From NCBI GenBank assembly GCA_017993055.1, contig JAGONM010000024.1, forward strand, positions 1 to 54,598: a DNA stretch of 54,598 nt. Reading direction: 5' to 3'. The DNA comes from Armatimonadota bacterium (lineage in GTDB: Bacteria > Armatimonadota > UBA5829 > DTJY01). Of the stretch, positions 35,062-44,693 are shown one piece after another. The number at the start of each line of letters is the position of its first letter. Within the stretch, counting starts at the first letter, position 1. The notes under the pieces were generated by a model, which worked only from the letters and a program-made list of their open reading frames with translations, was not told where the DNA came from and ran no database searches. Made by a program: the position numbers and the translations under genes.

Positions 35062-35091
35062 ATGATACCAACCTTCCCGATGCCTTGTCAA
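35062..35091 (-). promoter_or_regulatory. Promoter of the nurA-herA operon
   Basis: On the minus strand, perfect TTGACA (35086-35091) and TATCAT (35062-35067) are 18 bases apart, about 28 bases before the nurA ATG. Confidence 0.65.
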
Positions 35092-35116
35092 CGCGGCATG
35101 GAGTCAGCCCGTGCGC

Positions 35117-35146
35117 TTTACAAGCGGTTTCCGCGCATAGTATAAT
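35117..35146 (+). promoter_or_regulatory. rpiB promoter, predicting a leaderless mRNA
   Basis: TTTACA (35117-35122), 18 bases, and perfect TATAAT (35141-35146) end seven bases before the rpiB ATG at 35154. No Shine-Dalgarno can fit in the intervening bases. Confidence 0.75.
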
Positions 35147-35153
35147 CCCGTGT

Positions 35154-35618
35154 ATGAGAATCGCCATCGGATCAGATCATGCCGGTTATCGCCTGAAGAC
35201 CGAGATACTGCGCCACTTGAGCGATCAGAACGCGGACGTCACCGATTTCGGCGCACACGACGAGTCGCGCGTAGACTATCCGGATATCGGTCTGGCAGTG
35301 GCTGACTCGGTGGTTTCGGGCACGTTCGACGTCGGCATCCTGGTCTGTGGTACGGGAGTGGGAATGAGCATCGCCGCAAACAAGGTTCGTGGCATCCGAG
35401 CCGCATTGTGCGGTGATACGTACTCCGCAAGAATGTCGCGTCTGCACAACGACGCGAATGTGCTGACGCTCGGCGAACGCGTCACCGGCGTCGGTCTCGC
35501 TCTCGACATCGTTGACACGTGGCTGACAACCGAGTATCCAGCCGAGGAACGTCATGGCGGCCGTGTCCGCAAAATGATGGCAATCGAGCGAAGAGACAAT
35601 GAGGGAGGATGCGAATAG
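35154..35618 (+). CDS. rpiB: Ribose-5-phosphate isomerase B
   Basis: The protein has 154 residues, the usual RpiB size. [14 protein letters not shown] at the N-terminus is the RpiB signature, with D8 and H9 at the active site. [26 protein letters not shown] holds the catalytic cysteine and the anion hole, and [12 protein letters not shown] follows. It interconverts ribose 5-phosphate and ribulose 5-phosphate in the pentose phosphate pathway. The frame is open from 35052, but only the ATG at 35154 gives the family N-terminus, and it follows its -10 box directly. Its stop overlaps the GTG start of glyA, a common pairing of these two genes. Confidence 0.95.
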   Translation: MRIAIGSDHAGYRLKTEILRHLSDQNADVTDFGAHDESRVDYPDIGLAVADSVVSGTFDVGILVCGTGVGMSIAANKVRGIRAALCGDTYSARMSRLHNDANVLTLGERVTGVGLALDIVDTWLTTEYPAEERHGGRVRKMMAIERRDNEGGCE

Positions 35619-36892
35619 TGCGGACGTTGGAGTTGCGGCTCAAGTGCCCGTCTTTCACAGCTAGCTTGACGGAGGCTGACCCCGAAATAGCTCAGGCCAT
35701 CGAACTCGAGAAGGCCCGCGAGAACGACAAGTTGGAGATGATCGCCTCTGAAAACTTCGTCAGCCGCGCAGTCCTCGAAGCCCAGGGTAGCATCCTCACT
35801 AACAAGTATGCTGAGGGCTACCCCGGCAAGCGATACTACGGCGGCTGCGAGCACGTGGACATAGTGGAGAACCTTGCTATCCAGCGGGCGAAGAAGCTTT
35901 TCGGCGCCGATCATGCCAACGTCCAGCCGCATTCCGGCTCCCAGGCGAACATGGCCGTGTACTTCGCTACGATGGAGCCGGGCGATACCTACATGGCGAT
36001 GAACCTCGACCACGGCGGGCATCTGACTCACGGCAGGTCCGTGAACTTCTCCGGCAAGCTCTACAATGTTGTCCCGTACGGTGTGGATCGGGAGACTGAG
36101 CTGATTGACTACGACGAGATGGCTCGACTCGCCCGCGAGCACAAGCCGAAAGTGATCGTCGGCGGCGCCACAGTCTATCCGCGCATCATTGACTTCCCGC
36201 GCATGCGCGAGATAGCGGATGATGTCGGCGCGCACCTTATGGTGGACATGGCTCATATCGCCGGGCTCGTGGCCGCCGAGGAACATCCCTCACCCGTACC
36301 CTACGCGGATTTCGTATCTTCTACTACTCATAAGACGCTGCGCGGGCCGAGAGCGGGCATGGTCCTCTGCAGGTCCGACCACGCCGAGCGTCTCGACAAG
36401 GCGGTCTTCCCCGGCATGCAGGGCGGACCGCTCTGCCACGTTGTTGCCGCCAAGGCAGTCTGTTTCAGGGAGGCAATGACGCCCGAGTTCAAGTCGTATC
36501 AGCGGCAGATTCGTCTGAACGCAGCCGCTCTTGCCGATACGCTGATGGCGAACGGTGTCAAGCTGGTCGCAGACGGCACGGATAATCATCTGATACTGGT
36601 CAACCTCGTTCCGCTGGGGATCAATGGCAGAGTGGCGCAGACGGCCCTTGACGATGCCGGCATCACGACCAACAGAAACACCATCCCGTTCGATCCGGAG
36701 AAACCGTATATCGGCAGCGGCATTCGCATAGGCACCCCCGCTCTGACGACTCGAGGTATGTCCGAGCCGCAAATGCACGTGATTGCGCAACTGATCCACC
36801 GAGTGCTGAACCATATTGACGACGAGACAGTTCGCCGAGAGGTTAGGGGAGTGGTGGGAGAGCTATGCACCGAGTTCCCACTGTACGGGTGA
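35618..36892 (+). CDS. glyA: Serine hydroxymethyltransferase
   Basis: The protein has about 424 residues. Family motifs are [19 protein letters not shown] near the N-terminus, then [56 protein letters not shown] (PLP-binding lysine in THK) and [13 protein letters not shown]. It converts serine and tetrahydrofolate to glycine and methylene-THF. A GTG at 35618 overlapping the rpiB stop has GGGAGG nine bases upstream; an ATG at 35609 touches the same ribosome site and is less likely. The N-terminus is about 15 residues longer than usual. Confidence 0.94.
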   Translation: MRTLELRLKCPSFTASLTEADPEIAQAIELEKARENDKLEMIASENFVSRAVLEAQGSILTNKYAEGYPGKRYYGGCEHVDIVENLAIQRAKKLFGADHANVQPHSGSQANMAVYFATMEPGDTYMAMNLDHGGHLTHGRSVNFSGKLYNVVPYGVDRETELIDYDEMARLAREHKPKVIVGGATVYPRIIDFPRMREIADDVGAHLMVDMAHIAGLVAAEEHPSPVPYADFVSSTTHKTLRGPRAGMVLCRSDHAERLDKAVFPGMQGGPLCHVVAAKAVCFREAMTPEFKSYQRQIRLNAAALADTLMANGVKLVADGTDNHLILVNLVPLGINGRVAQTALDDAGITTNRNTIPFDPEKPYIGSGIRIGTPALTTRGMSEPQMHVIAQLIHRVLNHIDDETVRREVRGVVGELCTEFPLYG

Positions 36893-36897
36893 TTACG

Positions 36898-37410
36898 ATG
36901 AGTGAGAGCGAGCGGCACCGTCCAGGGTGGGATCAGTATTTTCTCGAGATTGCGCATGTCGTAGCAAAACGCTCGACGTGCGAGCGTCGTCAGATAGGTG
37001 CGGTGATCGTCCGCGACCGGCGGATTCTGACCACGGGATACAATGGGGCTCCTTCGGGACTCGGTCATTGTCTCGAAGTCGGGTGCCTGCGCGACCAACT
37101 AGGTATCGCATCCGGTACACGAACGGAAATGTGCCGGGCTCTTCACTCCGAAATGAACGCCATCATCCAGGCCGCCCAGCACGGTGTCTCCACGAAGGGT
37201 GCTACCTTGTACTGCACCCATCAGCCGTGCAGTGTTTGTGCCCGCATGCTGATCAACGCGGGCATAACGCGGATAGTCTACACGGGGCCCTATCCTGACG
37301 AGTTCTCCATGCAGCTTCTGAGGGAAGCGGGCATCGAGATAGCGATAGTAGACGGCGACTCCACACACTGCTGTGTACAATCGGGCCGTGTGGAAACACG
37401 AGATCAATGA
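36898..37410 (+). CDS. Deoxycytidylate deaminase (ComEB/dCMP deaminase family)
   Basis: The protein has 170 residues. The zinc site is formed by HSEMNAI (histidine and catalytic glutamate) and PCSVCARML (two cysteines). [21 protein letters not shown] is the substrate-binding strand of the family. It deaminates dCMP to dUMP to feed thymidylate synthesis, which needs the methylene-THF made by the adjacent GlyA. The ATG at 36898 is six bases after the glyA stop. Its stop overlaps the next ATG (ATGA). Confidence 0.9.
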   Translation: MSESERHRPGWDQYFLEIAHVVAKRSTCERRQIGAVIVRDRRILTTGYNGAPSGLGHCLEVGCLRDQLGIASGTRTEMCRALHSEMNAIIQAAQHGVSTKGATLYCTHQPCSVCARMLINAGITRIVYTGPYPDEFSMQLLREAGIEIAIVDGDSTHCCVQSGRVETRDQ

Positions 37411-38372
37411 ACTTCCAAGTACTGGCATTCCTGCTCGCGCTTGCCCTGTCGTTCGCTCTAACTCCTCGCGTGAGGAGGCTGGCTACACGGCTCAACGTCA
37501 TCGCAGTCCCGGGCGGGCGGCGCATTCACGGTAGGCCGGTGCCGCTGTGGGGAGGTCTCGCGATCTACGCCGGGTTCGCCATCGCCGTCACTGTCGTCCT
37601 GAATGTAGGCAACCATTGGATCCCGGATCTGAAACTGGATACCCGGATGTTCGGCATTCTAGTTGCGGGAGCAATAGTGGCGACTATTGGTATGATTGAC
37701 GATGTTAAAGAACTATCGGCTCCTGTTCAGATTCTCGGCATCGTCGGAGCGGCAGTAGTACTCATGGGCTTCGGCGTAAAGATCGAGTTGGTCTCCAATC
37801 CGTTTCGAGAGGGGATGATCGCACTCTCCTGGTTGACGGCACCCGTAACCATTCTGTGGATCTTCGGCCTGACGAAAACCGTGGACTTGATGGATGGCCT
37901 CGACGGTCTGGCGGCCGGAATCGGCGCCATTGCCGCGGGATGTCTCGCATTCATGGCGTATCTCTCCACCCAGCCTGCGGTCGCCTTGATGGCTGCGTCC
38001 CTGAGCGGGGCGTGCATCGGTTTTCTGCGTTTCAATTTCAATCCCGCGAAGATTTTCATGGGCACGACCGGTAGCCAGTTCATCGGTTTCGCGCTGGCGG
38101 CTCTATCCATCATCGGTGCGTTCAAGGTAGCGGTGGCGGCTGCGGTCGCGCTTCCGATACTGGTCTTCGGAGTTCCGATATTTGATGCGGTGTTCGTGGT
38201 GTGGAAGCGATGGCGAAACCGTCTCCCCCTGCACAGGCCGGATCACAGCCATCTGCACTACAGGCTGATGCAGCGAGGTTTCACTCACAAACAGACTGTC
38301 CTGCTCATATACGGGATATGTCTAGCGTTGGGGATCACTGCGCTTGCGATCTTCTTCATCGCGAGGAGCTGA
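37407..38372 (+). CDS. Undecaprenyl-phosphate N-acetylhexosamine-1-phosphate transferase (WecA/TagO type)
   Basis: This 321-residue polytopic protein has about 10-11 membrane helices. Catalytic MraY/WecA motifs are MIDDVKEL (about residue 94), [14 protein letters not shown] (about 159), [15 protein letters not shown], and [11 protein letters not shown] (about 276), the histidine-rich cytosolic loop. It links GlcNAc-1-P to the lipid carrier as the first step of O-antigen, teichoic-acid-like or exopolysaccharide synthesis. It is coupled to the upstream deaminase by overlapping stop and start. It is followed by wecB, a common envelope-polymer pairing. Confidence 0.92.
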   Translation: MNFQVLAFLLALALSFALTPRVRRLATRLNVIAVPGGRRIHGRPVPLWGGLAIYAGFAIAVTVVLNVGNHWIPDLKLDTRMFGILVAGAIVATIGMIDDVKELSAPVQILGIVGAAVVLMGFGVKIELVSNPFREGMIALSWLTAPVTILWIFGLTKTVDLMDGLDGLAAGIGAIAAGCLAFMAYLSTQPAVALMAASLSGACIGFLRFNFNPAKIFMGTTGSQFIGFALAALSIIGAFKVAVAAAVALPILVFGVPIFDAVFVVWKRWRNRLPLHRPDHSHLHYRLMQRGFTHKQTVLLIYGICLALGITALAIFFIARS

Positions 38373-38415
38373 GCGGTTCATCCTGCGACGTGCACCTGAG
38401 GCAACTGGAGGCAGC

Positions 38416-39540
38416 ATGCCGATAAAGGTAATGGCAATATGTGGCACTCGGCCTGACGCGGTCAAGACTGCGCCGGTCATTCACGAACTCCGAAAGTTCC
38501 CTGATCGGATAAAGCTCGTGGTGGCGGTCACTGGTCAGCACCGCGAAATGCTCCATCAGGTGCTGGAGGTCTTTGACATCAAGCCAGACTACGATCTGGA
38601 CATAATGAAACCAAAGCAGACACTGGGGGAGATCACGACCCGGGTTCTGCAGGGTCTCCAGGGTATCATAGAGAAGGAGCAGCCGGATATAGTCCTGGTG
38701 CAGGGTGATACCAGCACTACTTTTGTTGCGGCACTAGCAGCATTCTACCACAAGGTGGCGGTTGGGCACATCGAGGCAGGCCTTCGAACTGACAACAAGT
38801 ACGATCCGTTTCCAGAGGAGATGAATCGTCGGTTGACGACCGTTCTGGCCGACCTTCATTTCGCGCCCACACCGGCTGCCCGAGAGAACCTGCTGGCCGA
38901 GGGCGTCCCGTCTAGCCGAATCTACGTTACAGGGAACACCGTCATAGATGCTCTGCTCTCGGTTGCGGAGAGACCGTGGACCTTCGACGACCCGTTTCTC
39001 TCGAGGGTCGGGACGGACGGGCGGCGGATGATCCTGGTCACCGCGCACAGGCGTGAGAACTGGGGAGAGCCGATGCAGAATATCTGCGACGCTATCAGGG
39101 CTATCGTGGCGACTTTCGACGACACGGAGGTAGTGTTCGCGCTACACAAGAACCCGATTGTTCGCGAGACGGTCTTCCCCGCGCTCGAGGGCGCGGAACG
39201 GGTGCATCTGATCGAGCCGCCGGACTATGTACCGTTCGTCCACCTGATTAAGAAAGCGCATATCGTTCTTACGGATTCCGGTGGGGTGCAGGAGGAGGCG
39301 CCATCACTGGGGAAGCCGGTGCTTGTCATGAGAAAGACCACGGAACGCCCCGAGGGGGTGGAAGCCGGCACCGCCACGCTGATCGGTACGGAGACCGACA
39401 GGGTATTCGAGGCGACGGCGAAACTCTTGCGGGACTCAAGTGCGTACAATGCGATGGCGAAGGCGGTCAACCCTTACGGGGACGGAAGCGCGTCGATGCG
39501 AATAAGGGAAGCTCTTTTCAGCTTCTTCGGCTTGGACTGA
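38416..39540 (+). CDS. wecB: UDP-N-acetylglucosamine 2-epimerase
   Basis: The protein has 374 residues. Diagnostic motifs are MAICGTRPDAVKTAPVIHEL at the N-terminus, QHREMLHQVLEVFDI, VQGDTSTTFVAALAAF, VGHIEAGLRT, PEEMNRRLTTVLADLHFAPT, VTAHRRENWG and DSGGVQEEAPSLGKPVLVMR. It makes UDP-ManNAc for cell-surface polymers, in line with its wecA/tagO-like neighbour. GGAGG precedes the ATG at 38416. The frame is open upstream to 38344, but that part overlaps the previous gene and lacks family similarity. Confidence 0.95.
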   Translation: MPIKVMAICGTRPDAVKTAPVIHELRKFPDRIKLVVAVTGQHREMLHQVLEVFDIKPDYDLDIMKPKQTLGEITTRVLQGLQGIIEKEQPDIVLVQGDTSTTFVAALAAFYHKVAVGHIEAGLRTDNKYDPFPEEMNRRLTTVLADLHFAPTPAARENLLAEGVPSSRIYVTGNTVIDALLSVAERPWTFDDPFLSRVGTDGRRMILVTAHRRENWGEPMQNICDAIRAIVATFDDTEVVFALHKNPIVRETVFPALEGAERVHLIEPPDYVPFVHLIKKAHIVLTDSGGVQEEAPSLGKPVLVMRKTTERPEGVEAGTATLIGTETDRVFEATAKLLRDSSAYNAMAKAVNPYGDGSASMRIREALFSFFGLD

Positions 39541-39547
39541 GGATGGA

Positions 39548-40690
39548 ATGGAAGCGAAGACCCGCGTGGAAAGTGTGTTCGAACTGATCTGGGGGGTCGG
39601 GTTGCGGCTCGTGCTCCTGCTCGGTGTCGGCTACTTCGTGTATCGGGTCAGGGCGGTCATCGTCGCCGTCCTGCTCGCGGCGACTCTCACCTATGCGATA
39701 CTCCCGCTCGTGGACATCCTGTGCAGGCATCGGGTCCGTGGAATCAGGCGCAGGACTCAACGACTGATCGCTACGATTCTTGTTTTTGTCGTACTGATCA
39801 GCCTGGGCATCAGCACGATGCTGGCATTCTTCGGCCACCTGGAGATGGAGGTCACAGGCATCAAGGCGAGCTTCGCAAGCTATGTGGCGCAGATAGACCA
39901 GATGATGCTCAGCATCAGGGAATGGCACTCCACGCTCTCCCCGGATTTCCAGAGGTTGCTGAGTTCCGACAGCCTGGACAAGATGCAGGATAAGGTCATC
40001 GCCTTCTCGTCCTCTCTGTTCAAGCGAACGCTCGACTGGCTAAGCCATGTGGCTGAGGTATTCTTGATCCCGGTGCTGGCCTTCTATTTCACGCTCGACA
40101 GCCGTTCACTGAAGCGCGAGTTCGTCGCGCTCGCGCCGAGGCGCGCGCGACGTGAAGCACTGGCGATTCTACATGAAGTCAGCAGTGTGATGCGGAGCTA
40201 TGTGATCGGTCAGATCATTCTGTGTCTAATCGCGGGGCTCGTCGTCGCCGCGGTCCTCAGCTTCGTCGGCATGGAGTACGTGCTGCTACTAAGCATATTG
40301 TCAGCGATCACTCGCGCGATACCGATCGTCGGGCCAATCGTGGCTGGCGTGGTAATCGTACTCCTAGCCACTATCAAGTCGCCGATGCTGGGGTTGTATA
40401 TGTTCGTCTTCTTCACGACTCTGCATTTCCTCGAGAGCAAATTCATAATGCCCAAGCTCATAGGACATCGAATGCAACTACATCCTGCGCTCGTCATCAT
40501 CGTTCTGCTGATCGGCGCCGAGTTCTTCGGCATTCTTGGGATGTTCCTGGCCGCTCCAGCGGCCGCGATAGTGCGCACCTTGATTCGATACTACATCATC
40601 AAGCCCAAAGAACTGAGAGTCTGGGGACTGACGAACTCTAACTCCGCTTCGGCCCCCGAATCTCTGTTGCGAACCGCTGACAAGGTGTAG
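39548..40690 (+). CDS. AI-2E family (PerM-like) transporter
   Basis: The protein has 380 residues with 7-8 membrane helices: a pair near the N-terminus, a soluble amphipathic stretch (about 100-165) and a C-terminal bundle. The family hallmark RAIPIVGPIVAGVVIVLLA (about residue 257) and LESKFIMPKLIGHRMQLHP are clear. Members export small molecules or act as Na+/H+ antiporters; the substrate here is not known. GAGG lies before the ATG seven bases after the wecB stop. Confidence 0.88.
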   Translation: MEAKTRVESVFELIWGVGLRLVLLLGVGYFVYRVRAVIVAVLLAATLTYAILPLVDILCRHRVRGIRRRTQRLIATILVFVVLISLGISTMLAFFGHLEMEVTGIKASFASYVAQIDQMMLSIREWHSTLSPDFQRLLSSDSLDKMQDKVIAFSSSLFKRTLDWLSHVAEVFLIPVLAFYFTLDSRSLKREFVALAPRRARREALAILHEVSSVMRSYVIGQIILCLIAGLVVAAVLSFVGMEYVLLLSILSAITRAIPIVGPIVAGVVIVLLATIKSPMLGLYMFVFFTTLHFLESKFIMPKLIGHRMQLHPALVIIVLLIGAEFFGILGMFLAAPAAAIVRTLIRYYIIKPKELRVWGLTNSNSASAPESLLRTADKV

Positions 40691-40718
40691 GCGGAGCCTA
40701 GGACTTACAGGTTGACAA

Positions 40719-41543
40719 GTGGACCTACTACAGGCAATCATCCTCGGGACCGTTCAGGGACTGACGGAGTTCATCCCCATCAGCAGTTCAGCACACCTCA
40801 TAGTCATACCGTGGCTTCTCGGATGGGAGTCCTTCGGCCTCACCTTCGATGTCGCGCTCCATCTCGGCACGCTGTTGGCGTTGCTCGCCTATTTCTGGCG
40901 GGACTGGTACGGAATGATCCGGGACTCCCTGAGCGCGACCAAGCTCGGCAGGTGGCTGGGCATGAAGCGCTCGACCGGGACCATGCTGCTCTGGCCGATC
41001 GTGATCGCCACTGTTCCTGCCGCACTTGCCGGGAAGTTCCTCGAAGAGACCGTCGAGAACCGTGTCCGTTCTAGCTTCCTCCTCGTCGCTGTCGTTACAA
41101 TCGGTCTCGGGATATTCCTACTGCTGGCCGACAGGTACGGGGCGAAGAGGCGCGCGGCTGAGTCGGTCACCGTCTGGGACTGGTTGATTATCGGAGTCGC
41201 ACAGGCCCTTGCGATTATTCCGGGGGTTTCGCGTTCGGGTGTTACCATCACGGCGGGAATGGCTTGCGGTCTGCAGAGGGATGCCTCAGCGCGGTTCTCG
41301 TTCCTCCTCGGAGCGCCGATCATTCTCGGAGCGGCGGTGTACCAAGTACCGAGTGTTTTGCGGAACGGGCTGGGTTCATCAGAGCTGCTGCCGTTTGTCG
41401 TGGGTATCGCATCATCGGCAATCGTAGGCTATCTTTGCATCGGCTTCCTGATGTCATACCTGCGAACGCGGAGTGCCGCGCTCTTTGTGGTGTACAGATT
41501 CGTTTTCGGCAGCATGGTGATCGCGTTCACTCTAATCCGATAG
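40719..41543 (+). CDS. uppP: Undecaprenyl-diphosphatase (BacA/UppP)
   Basis: The protein has 274 residues with eight predicted membrane helices. The active-site motifs are GTVQGLTEFIPISSSAHLIV and IPGVSRSGVTITAGM. It recycles undecaprenyl pyrophosphate to the monophosphate carrier used by the WecA/TagO-like enzyme upstream, and confers bacitracin tolerance. The start is a GTG at 40719, 28 bases after the permease stop. A strong terminator follows. Confidence 0.94.
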   Translation: MDLLQAIILGTVQGLTEFIPISSSAHLIVIPWLLGWESFGLTFDVALHLGTLLALLAYFWRDWYGMIRDSLSATKLGRWLGMKRSTGTMLLWPIVIATVPAALAGKFLEETVENRVRSSFLLVAVVTIGLGIFLLLADRYGAKRRAAESVTVWDWLIIGVAQALAIIPGVSRSGVTITAGMACGLQRDASARFSFLLGAPIILGAAVYQVPSVLRNGLGSSELLPFVVGIASSAIVGYLCIGFLMSYLRTRSAALFVVYRFVFGSMVIAFTLIR

Positions 41544-41557
41544 ATCGACGATTCCAA

Positions 41558-41600
41558 GCATAAACGCCCCCGATCAAATCCCGGTCGGGGGCGTTTATGC
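41558..41600. terminator. Strong bidirectional terminator between uppP and dnaN
   Basis: A perfect 16-bp stem (41558-41573 with 41585-41600, core AAACGCCCCCGA) has an 11-base loop. Stem ends rich in A and T give T-rich stretches on both strands (TTTAT). It serves the convergent uppP and dnaN genes. Confidence 0.88.
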
Positions 41601-41630
41601 TAGTAGAATAGGCCGATCGCTCTGCGGACG

Positions 41631-42731
41631 CTATATGATCTGCATCGGCATGACGACGTAAAGATAGTCGTCCTTCCCGACTTGCTTGATCAGTCCCGCA
41701 CTCAACGGTCCGGAAAGCTCCATCGCGATTCCCTCGGTGTCCACGACGCTTAGGTATTCCATCAGATACTTTGCATTGAAGGCTATCTCAATGTCCTCGC
41801 CTTCCTTTACAATCTCAATCTCGTCGTAGGCCTTGCCGACATCACCGCTCTCGGCGGTCACAGTCAGGCGGTCACCCTCGGTGCGGAGCACCACTCGATT
41901 TGCGTTCTCACGGGCGACGATAGAAGCCCTGCGGACGGCAGACAGCAGCATCTCGGCCGGCATGATGAGCTTCTTCTCCGTCTGTTGCGGGATTATGCGC
42001 TCGTAGTTGGGAAACTGTCCTTCGATCAGCCTAGAGACAACTGACACGCCGTTCACGTCGAACTTTATCTGGTTCTCCGAGATCGCTACCGATACTGGCG
42101 TGTCCTCATCCTCCAGCATGCGGCCAACCTCGCTCAAGGCGCGACCGGGTACGATAGCCGTGGCCTCACCCGACGCGTTCGCAACCTGGGACGTCCGCAA
42201 TGCGAGACGATGCCCGTCACTTCCGACCAGTCGGATCTCATCACCCTGAAGCTGCAGAAGTATCCCCGTCAAGATCGCTCTGGACTCATCCGGTGACACC
42301 GCGATGATCGCCTGCTTGATCATGTCGCGCAACGCGGCCTGGGTGATCTCGAAGCTGTGCTCGTCTGGAACTTCGGGCAGGGCTGGAAACTCCTCCGGCG
42401 GGAGGCCGTAGATCGTGTAGTCAGAGTTCTGGCACTTCACGTTGACTGCGTTCTGCTCGTCCACCGACAGAACGATATCCAGTTCCGGCAGAGTCGTAAG
42501 GAACTCCGCAATCACTCTGGCCGGAACCGTCAGCGAGCCCTCTTCCTCAATGGTCGCGGGGATAGTGGACTCAATGCCCATCTCAAGGTCGAAAGACATC
42601 AGCCTCAGCTTGCCGTCCTCGGTCCTGATGAGCACGTTGTTAAGAATGGGCAGAGAACTGCGTCCGGCAACCGCCCGGCTGACGGTCTGGACGCCGTGAT
42701 GAAGCTCGTTCCTCGAGCAGATGGCTTTCAT
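41631..42731 (-). CDS. dnaN: DNA polymerase III sliding clamp (beta subunit)
   Basis: The protein has 366 residues, the usual clamp length, with three repeats of the clamp fold. Motifs include MKAICSRNELHHGVQTVSRAV at the N-terminus, the SLPILNNVLI segment, VGSDGHRLAL, EGQFPNYERIIP and the C-terminal YLYVVMPMQ. It tethers DNA polymerase III to DNA. GGAGG lies eight bases before the ATG; the open frame upstream to 43175 is not coding. It has its own promoter and stands between uppP and the flx genes, with no dnaA or recF in sight. Confidence 0.95.
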   Translation of the reverse strand: MKAICSRNELHHGVQTVSRAVAGRSSLPILNNVLIRTEDGKLRLMSFDLEMGIESTIPATIEEEGSLTVPARVIAEFLTTLPELDIVLSVDEQNAVNVKCQNSDYTIYGLPPEEFPALPEVPDEHSFEITQAALRDMIKQAIIAVSPDESRAILTGILLQLQGDEIRLVGSDGHRLALRTSQVANASGEATAIVPGRALSEVGRMLEDEDTPVSVAISENQIKFDVNGVSVVSRLIEGQFPNYERIIPQQTEKKLIMPAEMLLSAVRRASIVARENANRVVLRTEGDRLTVTAESGDVGKAYDEIEIVKEGEDIEIAFNAKYLMEYLSVVDTEGIAMELSGPLSAGLIKQVGKDDYLYVVMPMQII

Positions 42732-42806
42732 GCCGCAAACCTCCGTGAAGTCGTGGTGTTGACTCACAATCCCGATCGAATACCCGATGCAGGATTCAAC
42801 CGGAAG

Positions 42807-42836
42807 AGTATAGCACAGTGCGTGAAGCCGGTTCAA
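42807..42836 (-). promoter_or_regulatory. dnaN promoter
   Basis: On the minus strand, TTGAAC (42831-42836), 18 bases, then TATACT (42807-42812) preceded by TGC. The -35 overlaps the stop codon of flxA. The leader is about 70 bases. Confidence 0.7.
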
Positions 42837-43663
42837 TACTCCGGCGGAAGATCCTTGAGCTGTGCGTTGGAGAAGACCGGGCCGTCGGTGCAGACGTAGT
42901 ACCGGCCGATGTTGCAGCGGCCGCACTTTCCAATCCCGCACTTCATCTTCATTTCGAGCGTCGTAAAGATTTGCTCGTCCTCGAAACCCAGTTCCTTGAG
43001 GTTCGGCAGCACAAACTTGATCATGATCGGCGGGCCGCAGGTGATCGCGACTGCGTTCTCGGGCGACGGCTTCAGGTCCATGAGGTAGGCAGGCACGAAG
43101 CCGACGTTCTTGTCCCAGCCTTCCTCTTCCTTGTCGATAGTGAGGAACAGTTCCGCATCCGACGACCCCCGCCACTCGTCGAACTCATATTTGAACGAGA
43201 GGTCGCCGGTGGAGCGGGCGCCGTAGATGATGTTGATCTTGCCGTAATCCTGCCTGTTGTCGAGGCAGAAATTGAGCAGCGACCTCAGAGGGGCCATTCC
43301 TATTCCGCCACCGACGAACCAGAGATTCTTGCCCTTCATCCTCTCGTAGGGAAACCAGTTACCTAGAGGAGCGCGGATTCCCACGGTTGTGCCTTCGCTC
43401 ATCTCGTGGAGCGCCGCTGTGACCGATCCGACCTTCTTGACGGAGAACTCCACGAACCCCTTACGGGTTGGAGTCGAGGTGAGGCAGAAAGTCGCTTCGC
43501 CAACGCCGAACGCGGAGACGATCTGGAACTGCCCGGGCTCATAGGTGAAGCTCTCCCGGTACTCTTCATCGTCGAAAACAGCTCGAAACGTCTTAGTGTC
43601 CCAGGTCTCCTCGATCACCTTCTCGATTGTCGCCAGTTTCGGCACATATGGATTATCGCACAT
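42833..43663 (-). CDS. flxA: FAD/NAD(P)-binding oxidoreductase subunit of the Flx-Hdr complex (FlxA-like)
   Basis: The protein has 276 residues. A ferredoxin-reductase-type FAD domain (YEPGQFQIVSAFG, then FCLTSTPTRKGFVEFSVKKVG) is followed by an NAD(P) domain (LWFVGGGIGMAPLRSLL, AITCGPPIMIKFV). The C-terminal [2Fe-2S] site is CGIGKCGRC plus a later cysteine in YYVCTDGP. It resembles the electron-transfer subunits of sulfhydrogenase and dihydroorotate dehydrogenase B. In FlxABCD-HdrABC it is thought to oxidise NADH and pass electrons into the complex. It is the last gene of the operon. The ATG at 43663 lies eight bases after the flxB stop. Confidence 0.85.
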   Translation of the reverse strand: MCDNPYVPKLATIEKVIEETWDTKTFRAVFDDEEYRESFTYEPGQFQIVSAFGVGEATFCLTSTPTRKGFVEFSVKKVGSVTAALHEMSEGTTVGIRAPLGNWFPYERMKGKNLWFVGGGIGMAPLRSLLNFCLDNRQDYGKINIIYGARSTGDLSFKYEFDEWRGSSDAELFLTIDKEEEGWDKNVGFVPAYLMDLKPSPENAVAITCGPPIMIKFVLPNLKELGFEDEQIFTTLEMKMKCGIGKCGRCNIGRYYVCTDGPVFSNAQLKDLPPEY

Positions 43664-43671
43664 TGGTCGTT

Positions 43672-44682
43672 CTACGCCTCGATCTCTGTGATGACCTGCC
43701 GTATGTCTATGTTTACCGGGCAGGTGGAGATACACCGCCCGCAACCGACGCATCCGAGTATCCCATAGCGCTCGGGGGAGTATTTGAACTTGTGGAAGAC
43801 GCGCTGCCTGGTTCGTTCCCTTCTCGAAGGTCTCGGATTGTGCCCGTGGCCCATGAGGGTGAACTTGTCGAACTGGCAGTTGTCCCAGCAGCGGAAACGC
43901 GTGCCCTTCCGGCCCTGTGCGCATTCCATGATGTCGAAGCAGTGACAGGTCGGGCAGAGGAACGTGCATGCCCCGCATCCGATACACTTCTCCGCGAGCC
44001 TGGTCCACATGGCGTCGTCCCAGTCGTACGACTGAGACGCGGCCGCGTGATCCACCGCGGCCGGGAGCTTCGACAGAACGGACTGCCTCAAAGTCTCGAT
44101 TGCCTGTCTGTCGGCATCGGTCGCTGCGGTGAAATGGGATGAGCCAAGGAGTGCCTCGCCTTCTGGTGTGAGCGCTTCGGCATAGTACTTGTCGCCGAGA
44201 TCATATAGGAAGGCGTCCGTGTTGATCGGATTCGCCAGGAAATCGCCGACCTCAGTGCAAAAACACGCCCACGACGGCTTGTCGCAGAACACTCCGACGA
44301 TGAAGGTGTGCTCGCGCCGATCGAAGTACGGAACATCCACCGGCTCGACGTTGGAGTAGACCGCATCTACGTACTTTAGGGCAGCCGCATCGCATGCCCG
44401 CGCGCCGAAGATCAGGCGATTCTTCTTGATGCTCTCCGGCGCCGTTACTTCTGCGCCAAGGCCTTCGAGTTTGTACTCGAATAGCGTCTCGGTCTCCGGA
44501 GTGAAGCACTCGCGTAGACCGCTCTTCGACGGCGTCGGGCCTAGGTCAATCAGCGAAGGATCGCTCACAGATCTGAACCGTGTGACGCCGTCTTCGGTTA
44601 CCGGCGCGATCACCTCGTACTCATCCGCCAGGCCCTTCAGCCAAGCTGCGATATCTTGTTTAAGAATAACTCTAGGCTCCAC
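43672..44682 (-). CDS. flxB: 4Fe-4S dicluster subunit (FlxB-like)
   Basis: The protein has 336 residues. The N-terminal ~210 residues match the hydrogenase/sulfur reductase subunit A type (IFGARACDAAALKYVDAVY, FIVGVFCDKPSWACFC). Two cluster motifs follow: CIGCGACTFLCPTCHCFD (about 230) and CVGCGRCISTCPVNI (about 315). It should carry electrons between FlxA and the rest of the complex. The start is a GTG at 44682 with AAGGTG upstream, 11 bases after the flxC stop; an upstream frame to 44709 would overlap flxC. Confidence 0.82.
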   Translation of the reverse strand: MEPRVILKQDIAAWLKGLADEYEVIAPVTEDGVTRFRSVSDPSLIDLGPTPSKSGLRECFTPETETLFEYKLEGLGAEVTAPESIKKNRLIFGARACDAAALKYVDAVYSNVEPVDVPYFDRREHTFIVGVFCDKPSWACFCTEVGDFLANPINTDAFLYDLGDKYYAEALTPEGEALLGSSHFTAATDADRQAIETLRQSVLSKLPAAVDHAAASQSYDWDDAMWTRLAEKCIGCGACTFLCPTCHCFDIMECAQGRKGTRFRCWDNCQFDKFTLMGHGHNPRPSRRERTRQRVFHKFKYSPERYGILGCVGCGRCISTCPVNIDIRQVITEIEA

Positions 44683-44693
44683 GGTTGTACACC

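Noticed and set aside
42732-43175. N-terminal extension of dnaN to 43175
   Set aside because: The added part is opposite-frame translation of flxA; the clamp family starts at the ATG at 42731, behind GGAGG and a promoter.
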